A stretch of DNA of 10,662 bases from Planctomycetota bacterium. Lineage in GTDB: Bacteria; Planctomycetota; SZUA-567. The notes beneath the pieces are model-generated. The model did no database searches and was not told the DNA's origin. It saw only the letters and a program-made list of their open reading frames with translations. The translations under genes were made by a program, and so were the position numbers. Below are positions 5,066-10,662 of this stretch, one piece after another (within the stretch, counting starts at the first letter, position 1; the number at the start of each line of letters is the position of its first letter). The DNA lies in the NCBI GenBank assembly GCA_020860865.1, contig JAJBTL010000275.1:1-10662 (forward strand). Direction: 5' to 3'.

Positions 5066-6097
5066 TTAATGTTTATTAACAGGATTTTCACCTTCCATAC
5101 GCATCAGCACCCGCTCCACATTTTCCAATTCCGCGATATCTTCAGCATCCGCCTCTCTGGCCTCGGCGGCACGACGGGAATCATCAAATTCCATATAAAC
5201 ACTATGGGCAACCTCAATCGCTTTTTCGTGAGTAACCGTTCCGGCATTGGTCAGGATAGCTTTATCCGCGAAAGAGAGGAAACGGTCGAGGTTTTCCCGC
5301 CAAAACGCCATAGTTGGCCGCTCACGGCTTCTGGCGCGTAATTCCGCCTGGTCCAGAAAAAGATTTACGATGCGATTCAATTCGTCGATTTCTTCCCCAT
5401 TAAGATAATTCTTTGCGACAATAACATTTTCTTTTCGAACGCGGTCGCGCTTAAATGCCGTCAAGCCCATATTAGGCACGGCGCTATCGGCTCGCTCGAC
5501 AATGATTTCGGCAGCTGTCATTCCGGTAACGGCAAAAAGGAGCTTATTTTGGGCAAGGGCAAAGAAGATGCTTGTGGCGTGCGGGTCATCGTAATAGTCC
5601 ATACTTAGCTTGAACAAGTCGCGTACCTTCTGATAGAACCTCTTCTCCGAGGCCCTAATATCCCTGATTCTGGCGAGCAACTCGTCAAAGTAATCCCTGC
5701 CTCCAGGATTCTTTAACCGCTCATCATTCACCACAAAGCCCTTAACCAGGTACTCAGAGAGGTTACGGGCGGCCCATTGGCGGAATTGCAGCCCCCTGAG
5801 AGAACGCACTCTGAACCCAATAGCCAGGATCATGTGAAGGCTATACAGTTGGACTCCTTTACGGAATTTTCCGGTTGGAGTTGGTAAGTATTCTTTACGC
5901 GTTTCCGCCGGCGATAGTTCGCCATCAACATAAATGTTTTTAATGTGGGTGGTTACATTGGCTCTAGTGGTGTCGAATAATTGCGCAATATCGTTTTGAG
6001 TAAGCCACACGTTGTCGTCCATGGTATGGAGTTCGATTTCGGTGCGTCCATCATCAGTGCGGTACAGGATTATTTCACCTTGCGTATCGGGGTCCAT
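5066..6097 (-). CDS. rhuM: RhuM-family protein
   Basis: This 343-residue protein is a full-length member of the RhuM (virulence RhuM) family. It shows the hallmark N-terminus (GEIILYRTDDGRTEIELHTMDDNVWLTQ), a winged-helix-like segment at about 30-60 (WLTQNDIAQLFDTTRANVTTHI with NIYVDGEL), then YSLHMILAIGFRVRS and FRQWAARNLSEYLVKGFVVNDERLKN, and the conserved middle DYFDELLARIRDIRASEKRFYQKVRDLF. The molecular function of the family is unproven. Members are common on genomic islands and near restriction or TA genes, and related N-terminal domains occur in phage-type regulators and Fic/Doc partner proteins. The ATG at 6097 has GAGGA 9 bases upstream. The gene is somewhat less GC-rich than its neighbours, consistent with acquisition. 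No partner gene adjoins it. Confidence 0.9.
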   Translation of the reverse strand: MDPDTQGEIILYRTDDGRTEIELHTMDDNVWLTQNDIAQLFDTTRANVTTHIKNIYVDGELSPAETRKEYLPTPTGKFRKGVQLYSLHMILAIGFRVRSLRGLQFRQWAARNLSEYLVKGFVVNDERLKNPGGRDYFDELLARIRDIRASEKRFYQKVRDLFKLSMDYYDDPHATSIFFALAQNKLLFAVTGMTAAEIIVERADSAVPNMGLTAFKRDRVRKENVIVAKNYLNGEEIDELNRIVNLFLDQAELRARSRERPTMAFWRENLDRFLSFADKAILTNAGTVTHEKAIEVAHSVYMEFDDSRRAAEAREADAEDIAELENVERVLMRMEGENPVNKH

Positions 6098-6235
6098 TTA
6101 TGCATATCCTCGCGCCAAAGTAGGATCCCCTTTTGAAATAAGGGAATACCGGTCTAAACAATGTGTGCAGCTCGTTTCATCTATAGTAACAAAACGCCCT
6201 ACCATTCAACAGCACATTTCTCGCAATGGTATTCA

Positions 6236-6264
6236 TTGGGAAAAAATCCGATTGCCTGTATAAT
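6236..6264 (+). promoter_or_regulatory. Promoter of the satP-like gene
   Basis: TTGGGA (6236-6241), a 17-base spacer and a perfect TATAAT (6259-6264) form a strong sigma-70-type promoter. Transcription would start near 6271, leaving a leader of about 72 bases that contains a terminator-like hairpin. Confidence 0.68.
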
Positions 6265-6289
6265 CCGCTCACAACTCGACACGTGTACA

Positions 6290-6319
6290 CGGTCAGGCCG
6301 ATTGCCATGGCCGCTTTTT
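6290..6319 (+). terminator. Terminator-like hairpin in the satP leader (possible attenuator)
   Basis: CGGTCAGGC (6290-6298) pairs with GCC plus TGGCCG (6304-6313), with a single bulged A6307, one G-U pair and a CGATT loop. A C and five T (6315-6319) follow. It lies between the promoter and the satP ribosome site, so read-through would be required for expression. No leader peptide or known riboswitch is evident. Confidence 0.45.
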
Positions 6320-6342
6320 CAAACCACTACAGGGGAAGCGCA

Positions 6343-6899
6343 ATGAACGAGGTAAAACTGGCGAATCCGGGGCCGCTTGGGCTGATGGGTTTTGGCATGA
6401 CCACCATTCTTTTGAACATCCATAACGCCGGGTTTTACCCGGTCAGCGCGGTTATTCTGGCGATGGGGTTGTTCTATGGCGGTCTGGCGCAGGTCATTGC
6501 CGGGATTCTGGAATACCGGAAAGGCAACACTTTCGGCGTTACCGCCTTTACGTCATACGGATTCTTCTGGATTGCCCTCGTTTTTACCTGGGTTTTGCCG
6601 AAATTGGGCTGGACCGAAGCGCCGCCCGAAACCTTTATGGGCTGGTTCCTGGCGCTGTGGGGGGGGTGTTTACCTTCTTTATGTTTATCGGCACGCTGAA
6701 GGCGAACCGTGGCTTGCAGTTCGTCTTCCTGTCTCTGACCGCCCTGTTCGCCCTCCTGGCCCTCCGGGACTTCTTCGGCAGTCACGCCATCGGCGTCCTC
6801 GCCGGCTATGTCGGGATCGTCTGCGGCGCCAGCGCCATTTACCTCGCCATGGCGGAGGTGTTGGCGGAGATGTATGGGCGGAAGGTTTTACCGTACTGA
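6343..6899 (+). pseudogene. satP: Acetate/succinate transporter SatP (YaaH/GPR1/FUN34 family), frameshifted at a G8 run
   Basis: The N-terminal half (MNEVKLANPGPLGLMGFGMTT, ILAMGLFYGGLAQVIAGILEY, GNTFGVTAFTSYGFFW) and the C-terminal half (VFTFFMFIGTLK, LQFVFLSLTALFALLAL, GASAIYLAMAEVLAEMYGRKVLP) closely match the E. coli acetate-succinate/H+ symporter SatP as I recall it. This includes the NPxPLGL signature and six predicted membrane helices. The halves lie in different frames. A run of eight G (6659-6666) after the Trp codon throws translation into CLPSLCLSAR and a TGA at 6697. Nine or six G would restore a protein of about 184-185 residues; E. coli SatP has 188. The ATG at 6343 has AGGGGA 6 bases upstream. 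As written the gene is broken. Phase variation, a real mutation or a homopolymer error are all possible. Confidence 0.88.
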
Positions 6900-6922
6900 T
6901 TCGGCCGCCGATGCACTTCCGG

Positions 6923-6941
6923 GCCGGTTGACGGAACCGGC
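6923..6941. repeat. Hairpin between convergent satP and yjbQ
   Basis: GCCGGTT (6923-6929) and AACCGGC (6935-6941) form a perfect 7-bp stem with a GACGG loop in the 45-base gap where the two genes converge. Neither side has a T-run, so at best it is a weak bidirectional terminator or 3'-end stabiliser. Confidence 0.45.
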
Positions 6942-6944
6942 GGT

Positions 6945-7343
6945 TCAGCCTTCCATAATCTTTACATAGAACCGCCGCTTCCTCGGCCCGTCGAATTCGC
7001 AGAAATATATCCCCTGCCAGGTGCCGAGGAGAAGGCGTCCGCCGGTGATAATTACCTGTTCCGATACGCCGACGCAGGACGACTTCAAATGCGCCGCCGA
7101 ATTGCCCTCGCCGTGACGAAACGCGGACTGGTCCGGAAACGCCGTCCGGAGGCCGAGAAGAAGGTCGTGGATAACGGCCGGATCCGAATCTTCGTTGATG
7201 GTGATGGCGGACGTCGTATGCGGCGTGAAGACAATGGCCACGCCTTCCTGGACGCCGGACGATCCGACGGCGGCGTTGACCTTGTCCGTCACGTCGTACA
7301 TGCCCTGGCGGTCGGTCGAAAGTGAATATTCCACAAGCGGCAT
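6945..7343 (-). CDS. yjbQ: YjbQ family protein (UPF0047, secondary thiamine-phosphate synthase enzyme)
   Basis: This 132-residue protein spans the whole UPF0047 domain, near the usual length (E. coli YjbQ has 138). Conserved blocks are VAIVFTPHTTSAITINED, then FRHGEGNSAAHLKSSCVG with the metal-binding or catalytic His candidates, and GTWQGIYFCEFDGPRKRRFYV. Family members form cytosolic trimers. Some show weak thiamine-phosphate synthase activity, and the true physiological role is unsettled. No thiamine gene is nearby. The ATG at 7343 gives the canonical start (MPLVEYSLST), though its ribosome site is poor. A long inverted repeat (7361-7416) lies just upstream and might influence expression. 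The gene is on the same strand as recJ but 270 bases away, with a possible terminator between, so the two are probably independent. Confidence 0.95.
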   Translation of the reverse strand: MPLVEYSLSTDRQGMYDVTDKVNAAVGSSGVQEGVAIVFTPHTTSAITINEDSDPAVIHDLLLGLRTAFPDQSAFRHGEGNSAAHLKSSCVGVSEQVIITGGRLLLGTWQGIYFCEFDGPRKRRFYVKIMEG

Positions 7344-7360
7344 TTGATTTCTACTTTATA

Positions 7361-7416
7361 CTGAGGCGCGCTGAAAATTCGGCTATTTGATCCCGTAACC
7401 TTCATGCGCGCTTCAG
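7361..7416. repeat. Long inverted repeat upstream of yjbQ
   Basis: CTGAGGCGCGC (7361-7371) is complementary to GCGCGCTTCAG (7406-7416) over 11 bp with one G-T wobble. TGAA (7372-7375) and TTCA (7401-7404) extend the stem past a bulged T7405 to 15 bp, leaving a 25-base loop. It lies 17 bases before the yjbQ ATG and could form a structured leader on the minus strand. It does not match the TPP riboswitch as I know it. Confidence 0.5.
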
Positions 7417-7475
7417 GCTTGGGATAAACGTTTCCCGAAAGTTAAAGTGGCTTTGGTATATCAAGTAATGACAAT

Positions 7476-7499
7476 AAAAAAGCAGGCTCTCGTCCAGCT
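7476..7499 (-). terminator. Possible rho-independent terminator of recJ
   Basis: On the minus strand, AGCTGG (7494-7499) pairs with CCTGCT (7481-7486) apart from one U-U mismatch, around a 7-base loop. The stem runs into six T (7476-7481). It lies about 115 bases after the recJ stop. The stem is weak but the T-tail is good. Confidence 0.42.
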
Positions 7500-7502
7500 A
7501 TT

Positions 7503-7556
7503 TACACTGTGGCCGCGACTCCGCATCGGCGGTGTAGCGGCCACTTTTACAGTGTA
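7503..7556. repeat. Nested 54-base inverted repeat between recJ and yjbQ
   Basis: Outer arms TACACTG (7503-7509) and CAGTGTA (7550-7556) pair perfectly. Inside them TGGCCGC (7510-7516) pairs with GCGGCCA (7537-7543), leaving a 6-base bulge on the right arm. The apex can continue as ACTCCGC (7518-7524) with GCGGTGT (7529-7535), one mismatch, and an ATCG loop. The result is a long cruciform or RNA hairpin. No T-tail follows on the plus strand; on the minus strand the terminator candidate follows directly. Confidence 0.55.
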
Positions 7557-7613
7557 GTACCTTCTGCGAGTCCACGTCCTTCAGGCACAAAAGACCGTCT
7601 CCGCGACTGTTTT

Positions 7614-9362
7614 TTACCGGTCCGACAACCGTATATCCTCGATCCGCAGTTCCAGCCGGGGCGGCGAATAAAACGTGTTCAAGGCTGGCGAAAAGACAAT
7701 GTCCAGCGGCCGCCTTCCGGCCGATTCGAGAACGGCGAGGAGCGGCAGGTTGTTGAACACGACCGCCCGGTAGGCCATCCCGCCGTGGGCGACGTTGAAA
7801 TGGAAATGCTGCCGCTGCGCTCCCATAAGCTGGATGCTGCCGGCCGCCTTGACACCACGGGCGAGGAACTTCGGTTCCGGGTTGCCCTGCCCGACCGGCC
7901 GCAACAGTTCCATCTCCTCGACCAGGCGGAAATTGACATCGGCCAGGCGGATTTCCAGATCGATATCGAGGGTGCGGGTGATGTTGTGTTCTTTAATCTG
8001 CATCGCGCACTCGCGGAAGAACGATTTTTTCAACTGTTCCACCGACGCCTGCGCCACGGTAAAGCCGGCCGCCAGTTCGTGGCCGCCAAAGGTGAGGAGG
8101 TGTTCGCGGCTGTTCGCCATCGCCTGGTAAAGGTTGAGGCCGTTAATCGACCTGGCCGATCCCCGGCCCTTGTCCTGCCCGGTCGGGAAGGAGATGACCG
8201 CCGCCGGTTTTCCGTAAATTTCGGACAAGCGCCCGGCGACGATGCCGATGACGCCTTCGTGCCAGCCGCTCCGGGCGACCAGGATGGCGGCGTCGTTGAC
8301 GACGTCGTGGGTATGTTCCGCTTCCTTGCTGGCTTCTTCGAGAATTTCCTGGCAAAGCGCCTGGCGCTCCGTGTTCTGCCGGTCAAGCTGTTCCGCCAGA
8401 TCGCGGGCGCGGACCGGATCGTCCTCGACAAGCAGTTCGAGGGCGAGGTCGGCATTTCCCATGCGGCCGGCGGCGTTGAGGCGGGGCGACAGGGAGAAGG
8501 CGATGCCGCGCGCGGTCAGGTCGCTCGTGCCGAGGCGGCAGATGTCGAGGAGCGCGGAAATGCCCGGGCAGGCCGAATGTATGGTTTTCAGGCCACGGGC
8601 GACAATGGCGCGGTTTTCGTCGATAAGCGGCGCGATGTCGGCGATGGTGCCGATGGCGGCCAGCGGCAGGAGGGACAGGAGCGTTTCCCTGAGGTGCGGT
8701 TCGACCCGGGGAGAACCGGACAATTTTTCATACAGTGCCCAGGCCAGCTTGAAGGCGACGCCGACGCCGGTCAGTTCGCGGAACGGGTAGAGGGAATCCT
8801 TGCGTTTCGGATTGAGGATGGCGTAGGCCGGCGGCAGATCGCGGTCGCCCGGTTCGTGGTGATCGGTGACAATGACCTCGACACCGTTGTCCACCATGTA
8901 CTTGATGTTTTCGTGTTCCGACGTGCCGCAGTCGACGGTGACGACAAGGTCGACCTTTTCCTCGACCGCCTTCTGGGCGAATTCGTTGGAAATGCCGTAG
9001 CCTTCCTCGAAACGGGACGGCAACCGGTACTCGAGGGAATAGCCGGCGGCGCGGAAGGCGCGGATGAGGAGGGCGCAGGACGTGACGCCGTCGGTATCGT
9101 AGTCGCCATAGACGATACAACGTTCGCGGGCTTTGATGGCGGCGGCAAGGCGCGTGGCGGCCTTGTCCATATCGTCCATACGCCACGGCGAGGCCAGGGT
9201 GTTGAGGGACGGCTTGAGAAAGACTGCCACATCGTCCATCGTCAGCGGATTGACACGCTGGGCGAGAATGGTGGCGAGTATGGGTGAAACGCCGAATTTC
9301 TCAGAAATTTCCTCGACAACCGGCCCGGGATTAGGCTTCAGCAGCCATTTGGCTGTTGCCAC
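7614..9362 (-). CDS. recJ: Single-stranded-DNA-specific exonuclease RecJ
   Basis: This cytosolic 5'-3' exonuclease on single-stranded DNA acts in RecF-pathway recombination, mismatch repair and base-excision repair. All DHH-superfamily motifs are present (582-residue numbering): GDYDTDG with the metal ligands (87-92), VTVDCG (Asp144), TDHHEPG (167-169), GTIADIAPL, then DHHA1-type motifs PRLNAAGR (293-300), WHEGVIGIVAGR (367-378), GRGSARS (399-405) and FGGHELAAGF (425-434), and a C-terminal OB-like domain. The length matches E. coli RecJ (577). I chose the GTG at 9362 because GGAG lies 6 bases upstream. A TTG at 9374 would add four residues, but that codon overlaps the same ribosome site. No key residue is missing. 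The gene has its own promoter and lies divergent from the Sel1-repeat gene. Confidence 0.97.
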   Translation of the reverse strand: MATAKWLLKPNPGPVVEEISEKFGVSPILATILAQRVNPLTMDDVAVFLKPSLNTLASPWRMDDMDKAATRLAAAIKARERCIVYGDYDTDGVTSCALLIRAFRAAGYSLEYRLPSRFEEGYGISNEFAQKAVEEKVDLVVTVDCGTSEHENIKYMVDNGVEVIVTDHHEPGDRDLPPAYAILNPKRKDSLYPFRELTGVGVAFKLAWALYEKLSGSPRVEPHLRETLLSLLPLAAIGTIADIAPLIDENRAIVARGLKTIHSACPGISALLDICRLGTSDLTARGIAFSLSPRLNAAGRMGNADLALELLVEDDPVRARDLAEQLDRQNTERQALCQEILEEASKEAEHTHDVVNDAAILVARSGWHEGVIGIVAGRLSEIYGKPAAVISFPTGQDKGRGSARSINGLNLYQAMANSREHLLTFGGHELAAGFTVAQASVEQLKKSFFRECAMQIKEHNITRTLDIDLEIRLADVNFRLVEEMELLRPVGQGNPEPKFLARGVKAAGSIQLMGAQRQHFHFNVAHGGMAYRAVVFNNLPLLAVLESAGRRPLDIVFSPALNTFYSPPRLELRIEDIRLSDR

Positions 9363-9401
9363 GGGCTTCTCCAATACATAAAGTAAAAATATACATTCTC
9401 T

Positions 9402-9430
9402 ATCATAACTAAACCGGTGAGGAAAGGCAA
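9402..9430 (-). promoter_or_regulatory. Promoter of recJ
   Basis: On the minus strand, TTGCCT (9425-9430), exactly 17 bases, and TATGAT (9402-9407) form a good sigma-70-type promoter about 40 bases upstream of the recJ GTG. Confidence 0.65.
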
Positions 9431-9557
9431 CAAACTTTATCGGAAATTTATAGGAAGCGGTTCAATGACTCGGACGTGTCAACCGCCACTGTCCCGGAAT
9501 CGGCACAAACCGTATCGGGCGGCCGGGATATATGGTCGCCGGCTCGGGGATTGGTCG

Positions 9558-9640
9558 TTGACAAACACCGGTTCGGAAGGAACAATAAGGTCTGCCCCAG
9601 GCGATAAAACGGCCCGATCGTGCGCCGCTAGCGCTTTTTT
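9558..9640 (+). ncRNA. Possible short transcript: promoter followed by hairpin and T-run
   Basis: A perfect TTGACA (9558-9563) with 17-base spacing to AACAAT (9581-9586) could start RNA near 9593. About 30 bases on, GCGC (9622-9625) pairs with GCGC (9631-9634) around a CGCTA loop, followed by six T (9635-9640). The RNA would be under 50 bases. The -10 box and the 4-bp stem are weak, so this is tentative. Confidence 0.25.
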
Positions 9641-9708
9641 AAGAGAGATTGGTTTCTTGCTGCGTTTTACGGGTATCACTGGACTTGACCGAAAAGCGCA
9701 GAGGAAGG

Positions 9709-9735
9709 TTCACATGCAATCTAAAACGCTATAAT
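9709..9735 (+). promoter_or_regulatory. Promoter of the Sel1-repeat gene
   Basis: A perfect TATAAT (9730-9735) lies 25 bases before the start codon. The best -35 candidate is TTCACA (9709-9714) at a short 15-base spacing. Confidence rests on the -10 box. Confidence 0.5.
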
Positions 9736-9760
9736 CGTTGAACCACCACCGGAGCCGCTT

Positions 9761-10662
9761 TTGGCCACCTATTCTAAGAAAAATAACGAAACGCTCAGGC
9801 GGACCCGCCGGTGGTTGGACAGCCGGGTCAACGGCCCGGCCATCATCGCCGTTCTCGGCGTGATCGTCACCGTCGCCGTCGCCGGCGGCGTCTGGTGGGG
9901 AACCCGCCCGTCCGTCGCCCGGGCGGAAAACTTCATCGCCATGGGGGATGTTTCAAAAGGTGTCGAGATGCTGACCGGCCTCGCCAACAACGGCGACACC
10001 GACGCCGCCGCCCGCATCGGCGCCATGTTCTACCAGGGCGAATCGGTCGAGAAAAACCATTCCTTCGCCCTCCCCTATCTCCGCGAGGCCGCCGATGCCG
10101 GCAATGTCGGCGCCCAGGTCATGCTTGGTGAAATCGCCTACAGCGGCTCGGACGGACGGCCGGACTACGACCTCGCCTACGACTACCTGTCGCCTCTTGA
10201 AAACAGCGCGAACGGCCAGGCCCTCTACCTCCTCGGCCGCATGTACGCCTACGGCCAGGGCGTCACGAAAGACACGGGCCGCGCCTTCGCCCTCTTGCAG
10301 CGGGCCGCCGACCTGAACGTTATCGGCGCCATCGGTCTTCTCGGCCTGTTTTATTTCGAAGGCATCGAAACCGCCGCCGAACCGGCCCGGGCCCTTGCCA
10401 TCTGGGAAAAGGTTCCGCCCGGCGTCAGTCCGGAAGTCGACCTCACCCTTGGAAAACTCATCTTCAACGACCGCTCCCAACCGAACCGCCTCGAACGCGC
10501 CGCCGAACGTCTCCGCCATACCGATCCCGGCGACGACCCGGAGGCCAATGTCGCCCTCGGCGTCATCCTCGTCCAAGGCGCCGGCGGCGCCCGCGACATC
10601 GACGGCGGTTTCGCGGTTCGCGATCACGCCAAACGCCTCGGCCGCGGTGACGCCGACGGCCC
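9761..10662 (+). CDS. Membrane-anchored Sel1/TPR-like repeat protein (3' truncated by the window)
   Basis: The frame is open from 9761 to the window end, 300 codons with no stop. A short basic N-terminus (KKNNETLRRTRRW) leads to one hydrophobic helix (about residues 26-47, PAIIAVLGVIVTVAVAGGVWWG). This positive-inside arrangement suggests an inner-membrane anchor with the rest in the periplasm. From about residue 55 come alpha-solenoid repeats of roughly 36 residues with Sel1 features: AAARIGAMFYQGESVEKNHSFALPYLREAAD, then LYLLGRMYAYGQGVTKDTGRAFALLQRAAD, and more diverged copies. Such proteins usually scaffold protein-protein contacts. The start is TTG at 9761, 6 bases after GGAG (9751-9754); an in-frame TAA (9722-9724) bars a longer start, and the next ATG (9941) would lose the anchor. 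The partner is unknown. Confidence 0.85.
   Translation, partial: MATYSKKNNETLRRTRRWLDSRVNGPAIIAVLGVIVTVAVAGGVWWGTRPSVARAENFIAMGDVSKGVEMLTGLANNGDTDAAARIGAMFYQGESVEKNHSFALPYLREAADAGNVGAQVMLGEIAYSGSDGRPDYDLAYDYLSPLENSANGQALYLLGRMYAYGQGVTKDTGRAFALLQRAADLNVIGAIGLLGLFYFEGIETAAEPARALAIWEKVPPGVSPEVDLTLGKLIFNDRSQPNRLERAAERLRHTDPGDDPEANVALGVILVQGAGGARDIDGGFAVRDHAKRLGRGDADG

Larger units (their letters stand above)
9363..9760. other. 398-base intergenic region between divergent recJ and Sel1-repeat gene
   Basis: I see no convincing protein gene here. Short open frames on both strands lack ribosome sites and recognisable sequence. The region holds the recJ promoter (minus), a possible TTGACA promoter with a short hairpin-T-run 60 bases on, and the promoter of the downstream gene. 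Confidence 0.6.

Noticed and set aside
4816..5091. A 91-residue minus-strand open frame with a hydrophobic stretch between the RhuM gene and the next gene
   Set aside because: It starts inside the RhuM coding end, runs through a strong hairpin and overlaps the start of the next gene, with no ribosome site. It is probably chance.
7509..9287. A 592-residue open frame on the plus strand opposite recJ
   Set aside because: It is a GC-rich antisense shadow of an unmistakable RecJ gene. It has low-complexity composition, no family motif and no ribosome site.
9953..10627. A 224-residue open frame on the minus strand opposite the Sel1-repeat gene
   Set aside because: The plus-strand frame has a ribosome site, a membrane anchor and Sel1-type repeats; the minus-strand frame is a GC shadow with no motif.
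1..10662. CRISPR arrays, rRNA, insertion sequences, replication origin
   Set aside because: I saw no regularly spaced direct repeats, rRNA signatures, transposase genes with terminal repeats, or clustered DnaA-box-like sites.

Overview
The window looks like chromosomal DNA of a GC-rich, probably anaerobic Gram-negative bacterium. A Desulfobacterota-like host is my guess, based on the chemoreceptor tail and on a two-cluster ferredoxin family common in anaerobes; nothing in the window fixes the taxon. Several housekeeping-type genes (chemoreceptor, ferredoxin, acetate transporter, YjbQ, RecJ, a Sel1-repeat protein) flank a more AT-rich accessory patch of toxin-antitoxin (TA) modules next to a tRNA gene.

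Layout: (1) 1-597, C-terminal part of a methyl-accepting chemotaxis protein, followed by two hairpins, one a likely terminator. (2) 598-1053, a 456-base gap with a 7-1-7 palindrome and a good promoter. (3) 1054-1830, a 4Fe-4S ferredoxin-domain protein. (4) 1912-3713, a TA cluster with alternating strands: an intact RelE-type pair (minus), a HicB-like gene broken by a one-base frameshift (plus), a decayed HigA antitoxin remnant (minus), and a second intact pair of the same type (plus). The two intact antitoxins are homologous, and the first contains an internal duplication of the core seen once in the second. (5) 3826-3900, tRNA-Thr(CGT) with its own promoter and a textbook terminator. (6) 3974-4825, an unrecognised 283-residue protein with a C-terminal coiled coil. 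(7) 5066-6097, a RhuM-family protein. (8) 6343-6899, an acetate/succinate transporter gene (satP/yaaH) interrupted at a run of eight G. It has a strong promoter and a terminator-like hairpin in its leader. (9) 6945-7343, YjbQ (minus). (10) 7344-7613, a gap with two long inverted repeats. (11) 7614-9362, RecJ (minus). (12) 9761 to the end, a membrane-anchored Sel1/TPR-like protein running off the window.

How the genes relate: most are single transcription units with their own promoters. The only clear operons are the two antitoxin-toxin pairs, one with a 4-base overlap and one with a 4-base gap. The TA cluster, the RhuM gene and the tRNA together look like an accessory insertion or decay hotspot. 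I see no integrase, transposase, CRISPR array or duplicated attachment site.
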